64,000 nt of DNA from Vulcaniibacterium tengchongense (GTDB lineage: Bacteria; Pseudomonadota; Gammaproteobacteria; Xanthomonadales; Xanthomonadaceae). A model generated the notes under the pieces. The model ran no database searches and had not been told where the DNA came from. It saw nothing but the letters and a program-made list of their open reading frames with translations. The position numbers and the translations under genes are program-made. Position 1 is the stretch's first letter, and every line of letters starts with the position of its first letter. This document shows, piece after piece, positions 38,095 to 45,741 of this stretch. Where the stretch lies: the NCBI RefSeq assembly GCF_003814555.1, contig NZ_RKQN01000004.1, forward strand, positions 239,843 through 303,842, in the 5' to 3' direction.

Positions 38095-39234
38095 TCACGG
38101 CTCCGGCGGACGCAGCCGCGCCAGCAGCGACACCAGCACGAACAGCAGCAGCACCGCGCCGGCGTTGTGCAGCACCGCCACCGCCAGCGGCAGGCCGAGC
38201 TTGACGTTGGCGATGCCGAGGCCGACCTGGGCCAGCGCCAGCGCGCCCAGCAGCGTGGCCCAGCCGCGCATGCCCGGCGTGCGCAGCAGCTTCGCCGCCA
38301 GCCACAGCAGGGAGACGAACACCGCCACCGCCATCATCCGGTGCGCGAGCTGGATCGCGATGCGCGCCTCGCCGTCGAGGATGCCGCCCTCGTAGTCGAC
38401 GCCGATGCCGCGCCAGAGCACGAAGCCTTCGCGGAAGTCGTGCGGCGGCCACCAGCGGCCGACGCAGGTCGGGAAGTCGTTGCCGCAGGCGAGCGCGGCG
38501 TAGTTGGCGCTGACCCAGCCGCCGAGCGCGATCTGCACCGCCAGCAGGACCAGCGCGACGATCACGCCGCGCCGCACCGCCGCCGCTTCCGCCAGGCGGA
38601 TCGGGATGTCGGTCGCGCGCCAGGCCATCCACAGCAGCAGCGAGAACGTCAGCAGGCCGCCGAGCAGATGGCCCATCACCACGATCGGCTTGAGCAGCCA
38701 GGTCACCGTCCACATGCCCAGCAGCGCCTGGAACACGATCACCGCCAGGGTCAGGGCCGCCACCCGGGCCAGGTCGAGGTTGCTCCAGCGCAGCGCGGCG
38801 AACAGCAGGATCGCCTCGCCGAGCACCGCCAGCGCCGAGGCCGCGACGTGCTCGCCGTGCATGTACAGCGGGATCGCCGCGGCCACCAGCGCGGCCGCGG
38901 CGAGGATCCGGGCGATGCCGAAGCGGCGCCGGCGCGCGGCCAGCAGCGCCAGGGCCAGCACCAGCACGCCGAGCAGGCCGGCGATCATGCGATGGAACTG
39001 CTCGCGCCAGGCCTTGTGCACCTCGACCGGGCGGATCGCGACGGCGGCGTGGTCGCCGACCTGGTGCGCGGCGGTCGGCCAGGTCGCGCGGCCGTAGCAG
39101 GTCGGCCAGTCCGGGCAGCTCAGGCCGGCGTTGGACAGGCGCACGAACGCGCCGAACACGATCACGCCGAGCGCAAGCGCCACCGCCAGCCAGGCGATGC
39201 GGTGGAAGTGTCGGTAGGCAACGGCTCGGGTCAT
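38095..39234 (-). CDS. ctaA: Heme A synthase
   Basis: A 379-residue inner-membrane protein of the COX15/CtaA type that oxidises the heme O methyl group to give heme A. It has about eight hydrophobic segments; [21 protein letters not shown] near residue 28 (shorter core: [13 protein letters not shown]), [12 protein letters not shown] and a second His pair in QLAHRMMA are the heme-ligand regions. The length is that of the proteobacterial type (about 370-390). It works directly with CtaB next door for the aa3 oxidase encoded in the same cluster. Confidence 0.94.
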   Translation of the reverse strand: MTRAVAYRHFHRIAWLAVALALGVIVFGAFVRLSNAGLSCPDWPTCYGRATWPTAAHQVGDHAAVAIRPVEVHKAWREQFHRMIAGLLGVLVLALALLAARRRRFGIARILAAAALVAAAIPLYMHGEHVAASALAVLGEAILLFAALRWSNLDLARVAALTLAVIVFQALLGMWTVTWLLKPIVVMGHLLGGLLTFSLLLWMAWRATDIPIRLAEAAAVRRGVIVALVLLAVQIALGGWVSANYAALACGNDFPTCVGRWWPPHDFREGFVLWRGIGVDYEGGILDGEARIAIQLAHRMMAVAVFVSLLWLAAKLLRTPGMRGWATLLGALALAQVGLGIANVKLGLPLAVAVLHNAGAVLLLFVLVSLLARLRPPEP

Positions 39235-39271
39235 GCGGTTCGGCTCTCCGGACGGCGTTCGGCGGGCGCGG

Positions 39272-39853
39272 TCATTTCACTTTCAGCAGCCTGGCCACGT
39301 CGGCGCGCAGGCCGGCCGGATCGAAGCCGGGAGGGTAGCGCAGTATGACGAAGCCGTAGGGATCGATCACGTAGGCCGGGACGCCGCGCGGGTCGTCCGC
39401 GCGCGGCAGCCCGGCCCGCAGCGCCGCGCTCGGGCGCAGCACGCGCAGGCTGCCGGGGCGCGGCGCGCCGGCCGGGGGCAGGCAACCGGGCTCGCCGCAG
39501 ATCCACAGCACGTGCACGTCGTCCGCGTCCTTGCCGAACAGCTGCCAGACCACGTCGAGCTCGCGGGCCAGTTCCGCGCAGGCGGCGCCGCAGTCCGCCG
39601 GCGGCATCACCGCGATGCGCCAGCGCCGCGCCGCCGGCTCCCAGCGGTAATCGCCGCCGTCGGCGAGTTGCGGGGTGACCTGGCGCAGGTCGCCGGGCGG
39701 CTCCAGCAGTTCGCCGTGGTTCTTCATGCCGGCCGGCCGCCAGCCGGAGAAGCGCAGCAGGCCGGCCAGCGCCATGCTGCCGAAGAACAGCGCGAACAGG
39801 CCGATCAGCAGCAGGCGGTTGCGGTTGCGCAGGCGGGTGGCGTCGTCGCTCAT
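39272..39853 (-). CDS. Sco-like thioredoxin-fold protein of the oxidase cluster
   Basis: A 193-residue protein with one N-terminal membrane helix (about 13-33) and a periplasmic domain. DCGAACAELAREL (about 87-99) gives a CxxxC pair like the copper site of Sco proteins, two further Cys lie in ICGEPGCLPP, and YVIDPYGFVILRYPPGFDPAGL matches the Sco/thioredoxin end. It is divergent from canonical SCO1 (no clear distal His). The place between SURF1 and ctaA supports a role in copper or thiol handling for CuA assembly; this is an inference. Confidence 0.75.
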   Translation of the reverse strand: MSDDATRLRNRNRLLLIGLFALFFGSMALAGLLRFSGWRPAGMKNHGELLEPPGDLRQVTPQLADGGDYRWEPAARRWRIAVMPPADCGAACAELARELDVVWQLFGKDADDVHVLWICGEPGCLPPAGAPRPGSLRVLRPSAALRAGLPRADDPRGVPAYVIDPYGFVILRYPPGFDPAGLRADVARLLKVK

Positions 39854-39866
39854 CGGGTCGTCCTCG

Positions 39867-40586
39867 TCAGGCGCGCCGCCGGCGCAGGCTCAGCACCAGC
39901 GCGACGACCAGCACGGTCAGCGCCAGCGCGAACCACTGCACGGCGTAGCCGCGGTGCCGTTCCGGCGGCAGGGTGTTGGCGAGCAGGCGCAGGTCGCGCG
40001 CGTAGCCCAGCGGCAGGCCCGGGTCCAGGCGCAGCACCCGCGGCGCCGGCATGCGTTCGAGGCCCGTCGCCTGCGCGATCGCCGCCATGTCCACGCGCGT
40101 CATCAGCCAGGCCTCGCCTTCGCGCGCGAGCGCCGGGCCGAGCGCGAGCCCGGTGGACGGCGGCGGCGCCAGGAGCCCGCGCAGGCGCTGCGGTCCGGCC
40201 GGCCGCGGCACCGCCGGCAGGCGGCGCGCGCCGTCCAGCGGCAGCCAGCCCAGGTCGACCAGCAGCGGCGCGCCGGCGTCCGGCCGGAACAGCCGGTAGA
40301 CCTGCACCCCGGCGCGGCCGTCGCGCTGCTGGTTGTCCAGCAGCAGCGCGCCGCGCGGGTCGAATTCGCCCGCGCCTTCGGCCCAGTCGTAGGCGCGCGC
40401 GCGCCGCGGCTCGGCGGCGGCGGCGAGCGGCCGCGCGCGGCGCTCGCGCAGCGTCTGCGCCGCGGCGTCGAGCATCGCCTGCTTCTGCTGCCCGCGCCGC
40501 GCCTGCCACAGGCCCAGGGAGGCGAACGCGGCGAATGCCGCCAGCGCCAGCAGCCAGCCGACCGCGAGGGTGCGCGCGCGGCTCAC
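39867..40586 (-). CDS. SURF1-family cytochrome oxidase assembly protein
   Basis: A 239-residue protein with one hydrophobic helix at each end, the SURF1 topology. LGLWQARRGQQKQAML near residue 25, LLLDNQQRDGRAGVQVYRLF and the C-terminal RHRGYAVQWFALALTVLV are the family motifs. SURF1 assists heme A insertion into subunit I. The GTG start at 40586 lies at the beginning of the first helix; a longer frame upstream runs into the divergent gene. Only 13 bases separate it from the Sco-like gene. Confidence 0.9.
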   Translation of the reverse strand: MSRARTLAVGWLLALAAFAAFASLGLWQARRGQQKQAMLDAAAQTLRERRARPLAAAAEPRRARAYDWAEGAGEFDPRGALLLDNQQRDGRAGVQVYRLFRPDAGAPLLVDLGWLPLDGARRLPAVPRPAGPQRLRGLLAPPPSTGLALGPALAREGEAWLMTRVDMAAIAQATGLERMPAPRVLRLDPGLPLGYARDLRLLANTLPPERHRGYAVQWFALALTVLVVALVLSLRRRRA

Positions 40587-40605
40587 GACGCGCCGCGCTC
40601 CCGCC

Positions 40606-40614
40606 TGCGATAAT
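40606..40614 (+). promoter_or_regulatory. Extended -10 promoter of the twin-TM gene
   Basis: TGCGATAAT at 40606-40614 is an extended -10 (TGn plus GATAAT). It lies 35 bases before the GTG start; no -35 match is visible. Confidence 0.4.
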
Positions 40615-40649
40615 CGCTGTTTCGCCCCAGGCGCCGATCGGAGGCCGCC

Positions 40650-40874
40650 GTGAACGATTCGCTGAAAACCCTGCTGATCATCGCCTTCCTGATCGTCATT
40701 CTCTGGAACCTGGGCGCCGGCCTGTACTACATGCTGGTCGACAAGGGCGAGAGCAAGCGCACGGTGAACGCGCTGACCCGCCGCATCGCCTTCTCGGTCG
40801 CGTTGATCCTGCTGGTGGTGCTCGCCAACTACATGGGCTGGATCGAGTTCCACGGCGTCGGCCGCAATCCCTGA
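40650..40874 (+). CDS. Twin transmembrane protein (DUF2909 family)
   Basis: A 74-residue protein with two hydrophobic helices (about 7-30 and 46-64) and KRTVNALTRRIAFSVALI between them. The family is regularly found inside cytochrome oxidase clusters facing the other way, as here between ctaE and SURF1. Function is unknown; a role near the oxidase is suggested by the conserved position. The GTG start is supported by GGAGG five bases upstream. It ends in a strong bidirectional terminator. Confidence 0.88.
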   Translation: MNDSLKTLLIIAFLIVILWNLGAGLYYMLVDKGESKRTVNALTRRIAFSVALILLVVLANYMGWIEFHGVGRNP

Positions 40875-40912
40875 CGCACGCCCGCGCGGATCGCATCCCG
40901 CAAAAGCAAAAG

Positions 40913-40935
40913 AGCGACGGCATGCCGTCGCTTTT
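40913..40935. terminator. Bidirectional terminator between the twin-TM gene and ctaE
   Basis: AGCGACGG at 40913-40920 and CCGTCGCT at 40925-40932 pair around CATG, with TTTT after and an A-rich run before. It can stop transcription from both sides. Confidence 0.88.
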
Positions 40936-40980
40936 CCGCTTCCGGGCGCCGGCGTGCGCCGGCGCCGCGTCGTTCCGGCC

Positions 40981-41859
40981 TTACAGCACGTAGACGAACA
41001 GGAACAGGCCCAGCCAGACCACGTCGACGAAGTGCCAGTACCAGGCCACCGCCTCGAACGCGAAGTGGTTGTCCTTGCTGAAGTGGCCCTTGAGGCAGCG
41101 GAACCAGATCACCGCGAGCATGATCGTGCCCAGGGTGACGTGCGCGCCGTGGAAGCCGGTCAGCATGAAGAAGGTGGAGCCGTAGATGCCCGAACCCAGG
41201 GTGAGGTTGAGCTCGGTGTAGGCGTGGATGTACTCCTCGGCCTGGAACCCGAGGAACACGCAGCCCAGCAGCACGGTCAGGCCGAGGAACAGCAGCAGCT
41301 TGCCGCGCTGGCCGGCCTTGAGCGCGTGGTGGGCGACGGTGATCGTCACGCCCGAGGTCAGCAGGATCAGGGTGTTCAGCAGCGGCAGGCCCCAGGCGGG
41401 AATGGTCTGGTAGGTGCCGCCGATCGCGCCGGGGCCGTTGCTCGGCCAGGACGCGCTGTAGCCGGGCCACAGCAGGCTGTTGGTGAGCACGCCGTCGCCC
41501 TCGCCGCCCAGCCACGGCAGCGCGTACTGGCGGGCGTAGAACAGCGCGCCGAAGAACGCGCCGAAGAACATCACCTCGGAGAAGATGAACCAGATCATCC
41601 CCATCCGGAACGACACGTCGACCTGGCGGTTGTACAGGCCGCGCACCGACTCGCGCACCACGTCGCCGAACCAGCCGAACAGCACGCCGACCATCAGCGC
41701 GATGCCGAAGAAGAACACCGGCTTGCCCCAGCCGGCCTCGTTGAACCAGCTGGCGAGGCCGATCATGGTCGTGAACAGCGCGATCGAACCGAGGAACGGC
41801 CAGCGGCTGCTGTGCGGCACGTAGTAGATGTTGGCGTCTTGCGTATGCGCTTGGGCCAT
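40981..41859 (-). CDS. ctaE: Cytochrome c oxidase subunit III
   Basis: A 292-residue inner-membrane protein with seven hydrophobic segments. EVMFFGAFFGALF, FQAEEYIHA and the C-terminal FEAVAWYWHFVDVVWLGLFLFVYVL region (core: WHFVDVVWLGLF) are the subunit III signatures. It stabilises the aa3 oxidase and proton uptake. Part of the minus-strand cluster after ctaG; it ends at the bidirectional terminator at 40913. Confidence 0.97.
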   Translation of the reverse strand: MAQAHTQDANIYYVPHSSRWPFLGSIALFTTMIGLASWFNEAGWGKPVFFFGIALMVGVLFGWFGDVVRESVRGLYNRQVDVSFRMGMIWFIFSEVMFFGAFFGALFYARQYALPWLGGEGDGVLTNSLLWPGYSASWPSNGPGAIGGTYQTIPAWGLPLLNTLILLTSGVTITVAHHALKAGQRGKLLLFLGLTVLLGCVFLGFQAEEYIHAYTELNLTLGSGIYGSTFFMLTGFHGAHVTLGTIMLAVIWFRCLKGHFSKDNHFAFEAVAWYWHFVDVVWLGLFLFVYVL

Positions 41860-41902
41860 GGCGGCGTTCCGTTGTGCTGCGATTACCTGGAAGGGGTGGG
41901 CC

Positions 41903-42514
41903 TCACGGCGCCGCCGGCGGCGAGCCGGGCGCGGCCTGGGCGGCGCGGGCGGTGAGGGCGTCGTTCTTGAAGAAGGTATACGACAGGGTCACGGTGGTCA
42001 CGTCGGCCGGCAGGTTCGGGTCGACGATGAAGCGCACCGGCATGTCGCGGGTCTCGCCCGCCTGCAGGGTCTGGGCGGTGAAGCAGAAGCACTCGGTCTT
42101 GCTGAAGTAGCCGGACGCGCGCGCCGGCGCCACCGAGGGCACCGCGCTGCCGACGATCGGGCGGTCGGCGATGTTGCGGGCGTGGTAGGTGGTCTCGTAC
42201 GGCTCGCCCGGCACCACCTGCATGCTGGTGCGGTTGGGCCAGAACTCCCAGGGCAGCTTGGAGTTGACCCCGCCGTCGAACTGCACCGTGACCACCCGCT
42301 TGGCCGCCGGCGCGGCGGCCTGCGCCTCGCCCGACGGCGCGGCGCCCCGCTCCAGGCGGATGCCGAACACCTTCTCGCAGGCGATGCGGTACAGCGGCAC
42401 CAGGCTGAAGGTCAGCGCGAACGCGCCCACCGACACCAGCACCAGCTTGCCCAGCCCGGCGCCGCGGCGTGCGCCGGCCGGCTGCTGCGGGGGCCGTGGC
42501 TCGGGCGCATTCAT
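41903..42514 (-). CDS. ctaG: Cytochrome c oxidase copper-assembly protein (Cox11/CtaG)
   Basis: A 203-residue protein with one N-terminal membrane helix (about 22-42) and a periplasmic beta-sandwich. The copper site CFCF is present (Cys 142 and Cys 144), and Cys 46 lies after the helix. It delivers copper to CuB in subunit I. The ATG overlaps the stop of the preceding small gene (ATGA). YHARNIADRPIVGSAVPSVAP is the usual family stretch. Confidence 0.95.
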   Translation of the reverse strand: MNAPEPRPPQQPAGARRGAGLGKLVLVSVGAFALTFSLVPLYRIACEKVFGIRLERGAAPSGEAQAAAPAAKRVVTVQFDGGVNSKLPWEFWPNRTSMQVVPGEPYETTYHARNIADRPIVGSAVPSVAPARASGYFSKTECFCFTAQTLQAGETRDMPVRFIVDPNLPADVTTVTLSYTFFKNDALTARAAQAAPGSPPAAP

Positions 42515-42642
42515 CGGCCGACCACCCCGCTGAGGATGAACATGACGTAGATCAACACCGCCACGCCGGCGATCCACAGCGCGGTGCGGCGCGCCGCCTT
42601 GCGGCGGGCGGCGATCTCGGCGTTGTCGGGTCGCTGGCTCAT
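42511..42642 (-). CDS. Cytochrome oxidase small assembly protein
   Basis: A 43-residue protein: a charged N-terminus (AEIAARRKAARR) and one membrane helix (WIAGVAVLIYVMFILSGV). Proteins like this are encoded between subunit I and ctaG in many beta- and gammaproteobacteria and are called oxidase small assembly proteins. The four-base overlap with ctaG supports a real gene. Easy to miss because of its size. Confidence 0.85.
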   Translation of the reverse strand: MSQRPDNAEIAARRKAARRTALWIAGVAVLIYVMFILSGVVGR

Positions 42643-42796
42643 GGTCGTGCTCCGCTTCGTGGTCGGCGTCGCTTCTTGGAGCCCCCTCGGGTCAAGGGGG
42701 CGGCCGTCGCCCCGCGCAGGGGGCGGCGGCTGTGGCAGCGGTCCCGAGCGGTCCGAAGCCGGAAGACTCTCCTGCTCTTGTCTCGTCGATCGCAAC

Positions 42797-44410
42797 CTAA
42801 TGCGCGACGTCGCCGTGCGCCAGGTCGCCGTCGCGGATGACCGGCGGCGTGGCGAAGGTGTGGTGCGGCGCCGGGCTCGGCACGGTCCACTCCAGGCCCT
42901 TCGCGCCTTCCCAGACCCGCGCTTCGGCCGGCGCGCCGGCCTTCAGCGAGCGCCACAGGATGAAGGCCATCAGGAACGGCGTGACGAACATGCCGAACGC
43001 GCCGATCGAGCTGACCAGGTTCCAGTCCGCGAACACCACGTTGTAGTCCGGGATGCGGCGCGGCATGCCGGCCAGGCCCAGGAAGTGCTGCGGGAAGAAC
43101 AGCAGGTTGACGAAGACCATCGTCCACCAGAAGTGGAGCTTGGCCAGCTTCTCGTTGTACATGCGGCCGGTCCACTTCGGCCACCAGTAGTACACCGCCG
43201 CGATCAGCGCGAACAGCGCGCCGGTCACCAGCACGTAGTGGAAGTGCGCCACCACGAAGTAGGTGTCGTGGTACTGGAAGTCGGCCGGCACGATCGCCAG
43301 CATCAGGCCGGAGAAGCCGCCGATCGTGAACAGGATCACGAACGCGATCGCCCACAGCATCGGCGCCTCGAAGGTGAGCGAACCGCGCCACATCGTGGTG
43401 ACCCAGTTGAACACCTTCACCCCGGTCGGCACCGCGATCAGCATGGTCGCGAACATGAAGTAGATCTCGCCGCCCAGCGGCATGCCGACCGTGAACATGT
43501 GGTGCGCCCAGACGATGAACGACAGGAACGCGATCGAGGCGGTCGCGTACACCATCGCCTGGTAGCCGAACAGCGGCTTGCGGCTGAAGGTCGGGATGAT
43601 CTCCGACACCACGCCGAAGGCCGGCAGGATCATGATGTAGACCTCGGGGTGGCCGAAGAACCAGAAGATGTGCTGGTACATCACCGGGTCGCCGCCGCCG
43701 GCCGCGTTGAAGAAGCTGGTGGCGAAGAACTTGTCGGTCAGCAGCATGGTCACCGCGCCGGCCAGCACCGGCATCACCGCGATCAGCAGGAACGCGGTGA
43801 TCAGCCAGGTCCAGCAGAAGATCGGCATCTTCAGCAGGTCCACGCCCGGCGCGCGCATGTTGAGGATGGTGGCGATGACGTTGATCGCGCCCATGATCGA
43901 GCTGATGCCCATCATGTGGATCGCGAAGATCGAGAACGCCACGTTGGCGCCGCCCTGCAGCGACAGCGGCGGGTACAGGGTCCAGCCGCCGGCGGGGCCG
44001 CCGCCCGGCAGGAACAGGGTCAGCAACAGCAGGGTGAAGGCGAACGGCAGGATCCAGAACGACCAGTTGTTCATGCGCGGCAGCGCCATGTCCGGCGCGC
44101 CGATCTGCAGCGGGATCATCCAGTTGGCCAGGCCGACGAAGGCCGGCATCACGCCGCCGAAGATCATCACCAGCGCGTGCATGGTGGTCATCTGGTTGAA
44201 GAACATCGGCTCGACCAGCTGCAGGCCCGGCGTCGCCAGCTCGGCGCGGATCACCACGCTCATCGCCGCGCCGACGATGAACATCAGGAAGCTGAAGCCC
44301 AGATAGAGCGTGCCGATGTCCTTGTGGTTGGTCGAGAAGAACCAACGCTCGACGAAGCCCTGCTTGTGGGCGTGCTCGTCGTGGTGGTGATCAACGTGGG
44401 TGACGGCCAT
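42797..44410 (-). CDS. ctaD: Cytochrome c oxidase subunit I
   Basis: A 537-residue subunit with twelve membrane segments that holds heme a and the heme a3-CuB centre. The N-terminus is His-rich (THVDHHHDEHAH), then WFFSTNHKDIGTLYL. The CuB region WFFGHPEVYIMILPAFG (His and cross-linked Tyr) and VWAHHMFTVGMP, with the heme His pair VVAHFHYVLVTG, are intact, which defines an A-type heme-copper oxidase. It follows ctaC by 30 bases. Confidence 0.98.
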   Translation of the reverse strand: MAVTHVDHHHDEHAHKQGFVERWFFSTNHKDIGTLYLGFSFLMFIVGAAMSVVIRAELATPGLQLVEPMFFNQMTTMHALVMIFGGVMPAFVGLANWMIPLQIGAPDMALPRMNNWSFWILPFAFTLLLLTLFLPGGGPAGGWTLYPPLSLQGGANVAFSIFAIHMMGISSIMGAINVIATILNMRAPGVDLLKMPIFCWTWLITAFLLIAVMPVLAGAVTMLLTDKFFATSFFNAAGGGDPVMYQHIFWFFGHPEVYIMILPAFGVVSEIIPTFSRKPLFGYQAMVYATASIAFLSFIVWAHHMFTVGMPLGGEIYFMFATMLIAVPTGVKVFNWVTTMWRGSLTFEAPMLWAIAFVILFTIGGFSGLMLAIVPADFQYHDTYFVVAHFHYVLVTGALFALIAAVYYWWPKWTGRMYNEKLAKLHFWWTMVFVNLLFFPQHFLGLAGMPRRIPDYNVVFADWNLVSSIGAFGMFVTPFLMAFILWRSLKAGAPAEARVWEGAKGLEWTVPSPAPHHTFATPPVIRDGDLAHGDVAH

Positions 44411-44440
44411 GTGCCTGTTACCTCGGGTAATGCGGGACGA

Positions 44441-45373
44441 TCAGCCGGCGACCGCGACGGCGGTCGGGGCTTCGGCGGTGTTCGAAGCGGCGCCTTCGGC
44501 CGGCGCGGCTTCGGCGGGGGCGGCGGGCTGCGCCGGCGCGGGCGCCGGGTTCGGCGCGTTCCTGGCCTTCTGCGCCGCCAGCCACTGGGCGAACTCGGCC
44601 TTCGGCACGGCCTTGACCACGATCGGCATGAAGCCGTGGTCCTTGCCGCACAGCTCGGCGCACTGGCCGCGGTACACGCCCGGCCGCTTGATCTCGGTCC
44701 AGGCCTCGTTGACCAGCCCGGGGATCGCGTCCTGCTTCCAGCCCAGCGCCGGCACCCACCAGGCGTGGATCACGTCGTCGGCGGTGATCACGAAGCGGAT
44801 CTTGGTGTCGGTCGGCAGCACCAGCACGTTGTCGACGTCGAGCAGGTAGTGCTCGTGGTCCTGCCCGCTGACCACCTTGCCGCTCTGGCGCAGCGCCTCG
44901 CTCTTGCGGTCCAGGCGGCTGGTGAAGCCGACGTTCTCGCCCAGGTACTCGTACTTCCACATCCACTGGAAGCCGGTGACCTTGACCGTCATCTCGGCGT
45001 TGCGGGTGTCGTACATCTGGATCAGCTTGCTGGTGGCCGGGAACGCCATCAGCACCAGCAGCACCACCGGCACCACGGTCCAGATGATCTCCAGGCGGGT
45101 GCTGTGGGTGAAATCCTTGTCCGGCACCGCGCCCTTGGACTTGCGGAACTTGAACATCGCATAGCCCATCGCCGCGAACACCAGCAGGCCGATGCCCACG
45201 CAGACCCACAGGGCGAACATGTGGGCGCCGTAGGCGTTGGCCGACTGCACGGTGACGCCCTGGCCCATGTTCAGCTGCCACGGCTTGGGATCGGCCGCCT
45301 GCGCGAACGCGAGGACCGGCACCGCCGCCGCGGCGATGCCCGCTGCCCACTGCTTGAAACGACCGGCTTTCAT
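44441..45373 (-). CDS. ctaC: Cytochrome c oxidase subunit II
   Basis: A 310-residue subunit with a signal peptide (ending AFAQA), two membrane helices (about 50-72, 92-112) and the periplasmic CuA domain. The CuA ligands are His 203 and, in CAELCGKDHGFM, Cys 238, Glu 240, Cys 242, His 246 and Met 249. After residue 265 there is only an Ala/Pro-rich tail, so there is no fused cytochrome c domain. It leads the minus-strand cluster ctaC-ctaD-small protein-ctaG-ctaE. Confidence 0.97.
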   Translation of the reverse strand: MKAGRFKQWAAGIAAAAVPVLAFAQAADPKPWQLNMGQGVTVQSANAYGAHMFALWVCVGIGLLVFAAMGYAMFKFRKSKGAVPDKDFTHSTRLEIIWTVVPVVLLVLMAFPATSKLIQMYDTRNAEMTVKVTGFQWMWKYEYLGENVGFTSRLDRKSEALRQSGKVVSGQDHEHYLLDVDNVLVLPTDTKIRFVITADDVIHAWWVPALGWKQDAIPGLVNEAWTEIKRPGVYRGQCAELCGKDHGFMPIVVKAVPKAEFAQWLAAQKARNAPNPAPAPAQPAAPAEAAPAEGAASNTAEAPTAVAVAG

Positions 45374-45741
45374 CTTGTTCGAGCCCCGAAAATCTCTGGA
45401 AACGAAGGTTGCATCGTGCTCCGCGGGCTGCCCTCCCCGGCACCGGCCGCGCAGCGCGCGGGGACCGTGCGGGAAGCGGTGGCTGGCGAGCCCCTGGCAC
45501 CCGGTGTGGGGGGCCCATCACGCCGGGCGTCGCCGCCCGTGAGCGCTGGATAACCGCGAAATGGTACTGGCGCCCCCGACCCGCGGCAACCCGCGCGCGG
45601 CGCCGCTTTGCGCGATCGGCGCTTTCGCCGCGCCGCATGCGTGCGGCGGCGCGCCGATGCGCGCCTCGCCGGCACCCGCGCGGCCGGCGCCGGTTCGAAC
45701 CTCTAAACTAGGCGGCTTTCCCAGGCAGCCTTTCGGGCCCC
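45374..45741. other. Divergent control region between ctaC and putA
   Basis: 368 bases with no coding potential separate two divergent genes. A TAAACT at 45704-45709 could be the putA -10, leaving a 25-base leader. The GGTTCGAA here is not part of a tRNA, because no cloverleaf surrounds it. No clear ctaC promoter was found. Confidence 0.5.

Noticed and set aside
45692..45700. GGTTCGAA resembling a tRNA T-loop
   Set aside because: No acceptor, anticodon or D arm can be folded around it. I found no tRNA or rRNA gene in the window.
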